Positions 32,035 through 35,122 of a DNA stretch of 35,122 bases are shown one piece after another. Under the pieces are notes generated by a model, which worked only from the letters and a program-made list of their open reading frames with translations, was not told the origin of the DNA and did not search any database. Position 1 is the first letter of the stretch; each line of letters opens with the position of its first letter. Source of the stretch: Asaia bogorensis (GTDB lineage: Bacteria > Pseudomonadota > Alphaproteobacteria > Acetobacterales > Acetobacteraceae); contig CAMCDA010000021.1 of NCBI GenBank assembly GCA_945873195.1, positions 1 to 35,122 on the forward strand, read 5' to 3'. The translations under genes and the position numbers were made by a program.

Positions 32035-32157
32035 CCACGCAGCAACCTCCCTGGCGGGCGACAGGTTCGCCCGCCATCGGCTTTGGCACGAAACCATCGC
32101 TTTACGATCGACGCGCGACGACACTACGGTTCCCCGAACCAGCCGGAATCGCACACC

Positions 32158-33549
32158 ATGCAACCGTCCTTTCTGCCACTTCACGAACTCATCCCCGCGC
32201 TCGCAAGCCGTCGCCTGTCACCGGTTGATCTGGTGGACGAATGCCTGTCCCGCATCGACCGGCTGGAACCGCAACTGCAAGCCTTCGTCTCGGTCGATCG
32301 CGCCGGTGCCCGCCTGGCGGCCGAGGCCGCCGACAAGGCGATCCGCGCCGGTCATCAGGTCGGCCCGCTGCATGGCATCCCCATCGCGGTGAAGGATCTG
32401 GTGGAGATCGAGGGACAGGTCGCCACCGGCGGCACCGCGGCCTGGCGCAACCGGATCGCCCAGACCACCGCAACGTTGCAAAAGAAACTGACCGCGGCCG
32501 GCATGATCACCATCGGCAAGACCCACACGGTGGAGTTTGCCTATGGCGGCTGGGGCACGAACCAGCATCTCGGCACCCCGCGCAACCCGTGGGACGCAAC
32601 GACGCATCGCGCGCCGGGCGGATCGTCCAGCGGATCGGGCGTCGCGGTGGGCGCTCGACTGGCCCCGGTCGCGATCGGCACGGATACCGGCGGCTCGGTC
32701 CGCGTGCCGGCGGCCTGGAACGGGATTACCGGCCTGAAGACCACGATCGGGCGGATCAGCACACATGGCGTCTTGCCGCTCAGCCCCACGCTGGACACGC
32801 CCGGCCCGATCACGCGATCGGTCGAGGACGCGGCCATCATGCTGGAATTGCTGCAAGGTTTCGACCCGCTCGATCCCCTTACCCGAGGGCGGGAGGCTTC
32901 GCGGCCGATGCCGATGCTGCGGCGCGGGGTGAAGGGTCTGCGACTGGCCCGCATGCCGGCCTCGGAACGTTCCGGCGTCGATCCTGCGGTTCTGGCGGCA
33001 TTCGACGCGTCCGTCGATGCCCTGGCCAATCTGGGCGCCGAGATCGTCGACCTGCCCTTGCCGCTGCGCTTCGCCGACCTTGGCGCCACAAATGGCCGCA
33101 TCATGTCGGCCGAGGCCTATGCCGCGCTCGCCGCCCTGGTCAACGATCCGACGTCCCCGCTGGATGAAGCGGTGCGGCCACGCGTGCGGGCCGGCGCCAC
33201 CATATCCTCCCACGACTATCTGACAGCCCTGGCGGCGCGGGAGGCCTTGAAGCGCACATTCGCCGCCGCGACAGCCGATGTGGATGCGATCCTGACGCCG
33301 ACAACGATGACGCCGGCCGTTCCGATCGCAACGATCGACCAGAACACGACGCCGGCGATGTTCACGCGCTGGGTCAACTACCTCGACCTGTGCGCCCTGG
33401 CCGTGCCCAACGGCGCGACGGCCGAGGGACTGCCGTTGTCCCTACAGATCGTCTGCCGCGGCTATGACGAGGCAACCGCGCTGCGCATCGGCTGGGCGTA
33501 CCAGAACGCCACCGACTGGCACACGCGCGTGCCGCCGATGGTGGTCTGA
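32158..33549 (+). CDS. Amidase-signature family hydrolase
   Basis: A 463-residue hydrolase of the GatA/amidase-signature fold that hydrolyses an amide. The catalytic triad Lys-cis-Ser-Ser is readable as K79 (IAVKDLVEI), S156 (PGGSSSGSG) and S180 (TDTGGSVRVPA). Substrate is unknown. It is too short and without the GatB/C neighbours to be the tRNA amidotransferase subunit. ATG 32158 is the first start with similarity (LHELIPALASRRLSPVDLVDECLSRI). It converges with the rutA-like gene, with four bases between the stop codons, so amide hydrolysis in pyrimidine breakdown is an attractive guess. Confidence 0.85.
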   Translation: MQPSFLPLHELIPALASRRLSPVDLVDECLSRIDRLEPQLQAFVSVDRAGARLAAEAADKAIRAGHQVGPLHGIPIAVKDLVEIEGQVATGGTAAWRNRIAQTTATLQKKLTAAGMITIGKTHTVEFAYGGWGTNQHLGTPRNPWDATTHRAPGGSSSGSGVAVGARLAPVAIGTDTGGSVRVPAAWNGITGLKTTIGRISTHGVLPLSPTLDTPGPITRSVEDAAIMLELLQGFDPLDPLTRGREASRPMPMLRRGVKGLRLARMPASERSGVDPAVLAAFDASVDALANLGAEIVDLPLPLRFADLGATNGRIMSAEAYAALAALVNDPTSPLDEAVRPRVRAGATISSHDYLTALAAREALKRTFAAATADVDAILTPTTMTPAVPIATIDQNTTPAMFTRWVNYLDLCALAVPNGATAEGLPLSLQIVCRGYDEATALRIGWAYQNATDWHTRVPPMVV

Positions 33550-33553
33550 ACCG

Positions 33554-34618
33554 TTACGACCGGCTTTTCATCAGCGGCTGGATGTACCGGCCGAAATTCT
33601 CCACGCCGCTGATGAATTCGTCGAAGCTGAGCATCACGCCATCCACGCCGGGGATCGCCGCGAGTTCGTCAAGCATCCGCGCGACCGAGGCAAAAGACCC
33701 CACCAGCACCCCGCCCACCGACGGCAGCCGCGTGGTGCCGAAGGTCTTACGCTTGTTCGGACCGGCGAGCGGGTCGCGGGTCGGATCGTCCTCGGCCTGC
33801 GCTTCCCGCCACGCGATGGCTTCCAGGTCGATGCCATCCTTGTAGTGTTCCCACTTGGCGAAGGCGGCTTCGTCGGTTTCGTCCGCGATCACCTGGATCG
33901 ACACCAGCGCATTGCAGTGCCGCCCGGTTTCCGCGGTTGCTTTCACAAGCCGAGCGATTGGGGCTTCCAGCGCCTGGGGCATGTTGACGCCGAAGCTGGA
34001 GCAGAAGTTGTAGTCCGCGTATTCAGCGGCATAGCGGGTGCCGGCGTCGCTCTGCCCCGCGCAGATGATCGAGATGGGGGCGGAGGGCAACGGCAGGCAG
34101 CGGCAATCATCCATCTGGAAGAAGTCGCCCTTGTGGTCGGAATGACCGGTTTCCCACAACTGGCGCATGACCGTGACGTATTCGGCGCAGTACTCGTAGC
34201 GGCGGTTGTAGTGATCCGATCCGGGCCACAGACCCATCTGCGCATATTCGCGCCGTTGCCAGCCGGATACCATGTTGATCCCAAATCGACCCGGCGCGAT
34301 GCTGTCGATCGTCACCGCCATGCGCGCCGTGATCGCCGGCGGCATGGTCAGCACCGCGCAGGTCGCGAACAGCTTGATCCGATCGGTCACCGCCGCCAGG
34401 CCGGACATCAGGGTGAAGGACTCGAGATTGTAGTCCCAGAATTGTGAAGGTCCGCCAAACCCGTGCAGCTTGATCATCGACAAAGCGAAATCAAATCCGA
34501 ACCCCTCGGCCTTCTGAACAACCGTCTTGTTCAGCGCGAAGCTCGGCTTGTACTGCGGCGAGTTCGTTGAAATCAGCCAGCCGTTGTTGCCGATCGGAAT
34601 GAAGACTCCTAGTAACAC
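33554..34618 (-). CDS. rutA: Pyrimidine monooxygenase RutA
   Basis: An FMN-dependent (LLM-class) monooxygenase that opens the uracil ring between N3 and C4, the first step of the Rut pathway. The 354-residue product matches E. coli RutA closely throughout: [164 protein letters not shown]. The start at 34618 gives the standard N-terminus. rutB, C, D, F and G are not next to it; rutE-like is at 15464. The downstream neighbour is a convergent amidase, the upstream neighbour an MFS gene. Confidence 0.93.
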   Translation of the reverse strand: MLLGVFIPIGNNGWLISTNSPQYKPSFALNKTVVQKAEGFGFDFALSMIKLHGFGGPSQFWDYNLESFTLMSGLAAVTDRIKLFATCAVLTMPPAITARMAVTIDSIAPGRFGINMVSGWQRREYAQMGLWPGSDHYNRRYEYCAEYVTVMRQLWETGHSDHKGDFFQMDDCRCLPLPSAPISIICAGQSDAGTRYAAEYADYNFCSSFGVNMPQALEAPIARLVKATAETGRHCNALVSIQVIADETDEAAFAKWEHYKDGIDLEAIAWREAQAEDDPTRDPLAGPNKRKTFGTTRLPSVGGVLVGSFASVARMLDELAAIPGVDGVMLSFDEFISGVENFGRYIQPLMKSRS

Positions 34619-34672
34619 CGCGCGCTCTCCTGCCTGCTTGTGACACGATAGCGCGGAAAGGGCGCTCCGTGT

Positions 34673-35122
34673 CTACGGTGCCCGGGCGCGATAGGTTTCA
34701 GGCGCGAACCCGGCGAACAAAGCGCCCATCACGACCAGCAGGCCGGCCGCGACCACCAGGGATGCCTCGGGTCCATACAGGTCCATGATCAATCCCAGAA
34801 CCAGCGGGCCGGCGATGTAGCCGATGTCGCCGGTCATGCGAAACACGCTGACCGTGGTTGCGTTCATTCCGGGTGGCGCACTATCGGCGGCATAGACCGA
34901 CGGCGCCGCGCCACCGATGGAACTCGCCACGCCCCAGGCGACGCTGGCCGCGATGAACCAGGGATAGGAGGGCGCCCAGCAGAACAGCAGCATCGCCGTT
35001 CCCGACAGGACCGTGGCCGGGGCAATCACCGCCTTGCGACCGAAATGATCCACCAGCATGCCGCCCGGATAGGCGGCGAGCAGCCCGACCACGGTGCCAA
35101 CCGCCAGGCCAAACCCGATCTC
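34673..35122 (-). CDS. MFS transporter, C-terminal part (cut by window edge)
   Basis: The last 149 residues of a major facilitator superfamily protein; the reading frame stays open to the window edge, so the start is outside. It has about four hydrophobic segments, and the conserved intracellular loop GGMLVDHFGRKAVI (G-x-x-x-D-x-x-G-R-K) that lies between helices 2-3 or 8-9 of MFS carriers. Further on is GPLVLGLIMDLYGPEASLVVAAGLLVVMGALF. It precedes rutA on the same strand by 54 bases, so it could be a pyrimidine or related solute carrier in the same transcript. That is inference. Confidence 0.8.
   Translation of the reverse strand, partial: EIGFGLAVGTVVGLLAAYPGGMLVDHFGRKAVIAPATVLSGTAMLLFCWAPSYPWFIAASVAWGVASSIGGAAPSVYAADSAPPGMNATTVSVFRMTGDIGYIAGPLVLGLIMDLYGPEASLVVAAGLLVVMGALFAGFAPETYRARAP

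Overview
The window is a GC-rich chromosomal segment of an alphaproteobacterium. Acetobacteraceae or another Rhodospirillales lineage is my best guess. The pointers are the pst-phoU-phoB layout, a MucR/Ros regulator beside Fur, an OlsB-type ornithine-lipid acyltransferase, the nfuA-tsaB-rimI-mucR-fur neighbourhood, a PEP-CTERM protein, and intergenic hairpin repeats (CGTCAT...CCGG type and GGGGC...GCCCC type). The placement rests on gene content read by eye, not on a database search. I see no transposase, integrase, phage gene, CRISPR array, rRNA or tRNA.

Left third (1-9,000). A high-affinity phosphate operon pstS-pstC-pstA-pstB-phoU-phoB lies behind a good Pho box at 116-133. A repeat-bearing 333-base gap separates pstS from the other genes. 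phoB converges on a trans-aconitate methyltransferase gene. Next comes a block of consecutive hairpins, then an overlapping pair encoding a TVP38/TMEM64 membrane protein and a MerA/Lpd-like flavoprotein with a Tyr at the usual catalytic His position.

Centre (9,000-23,300). rpmH-rnpA-yidD-yidC-engB covers ribosome/RNase P and membrane-protein insertion, with a clear promoter in front. It is followed by a 705-residue acidic protein I do not recognise, a 14-base minisatellite, nfuA, rutE, tsaB and rimI. Then come a TusA-like gene on the other strand, mucR, fur, olsB and lnt (tightly packed), a PraR-like XRE regulator, a DUF2244 membrane protein, nth, and a small ACT-like gene whose end overlaps nth.

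Right third (23,300-35,122). A long minus-strand set encodes NAD(P)HX repair (nnr), a GMC oxidoreductase, a crotonase and an HMG-CoA-lyase-family enzyme (start/stop overlapped), a zinc alcohol dehydrogenase and a cysteine synthase. The crotonase and lyase look like the last steps of a leucine/isoprenoid-type acyl-CoA pathway, but the lyase carries two substitutions at residues normally important for catalysis. A PEP-CTERM protein and an amidase follow on the plus strand. On the minus strand are a RutA-type pyrimidine oxygenase and a truncated MFS transporter. rutA and rutE are about 18 kb apart, and rutA sits next to an amidase-signature enzyme rather than the usual rut genes.

No feature proves a new system. 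The best leads are the unknown 705-residue protein with its minisatellite, the altered HMG-CoA-lyase-like enzyme, the MerA/Lpd-like enzyme paired with TVP38, the rutA-amidase-MFS group, and the MucR lacking most zinc ligands.
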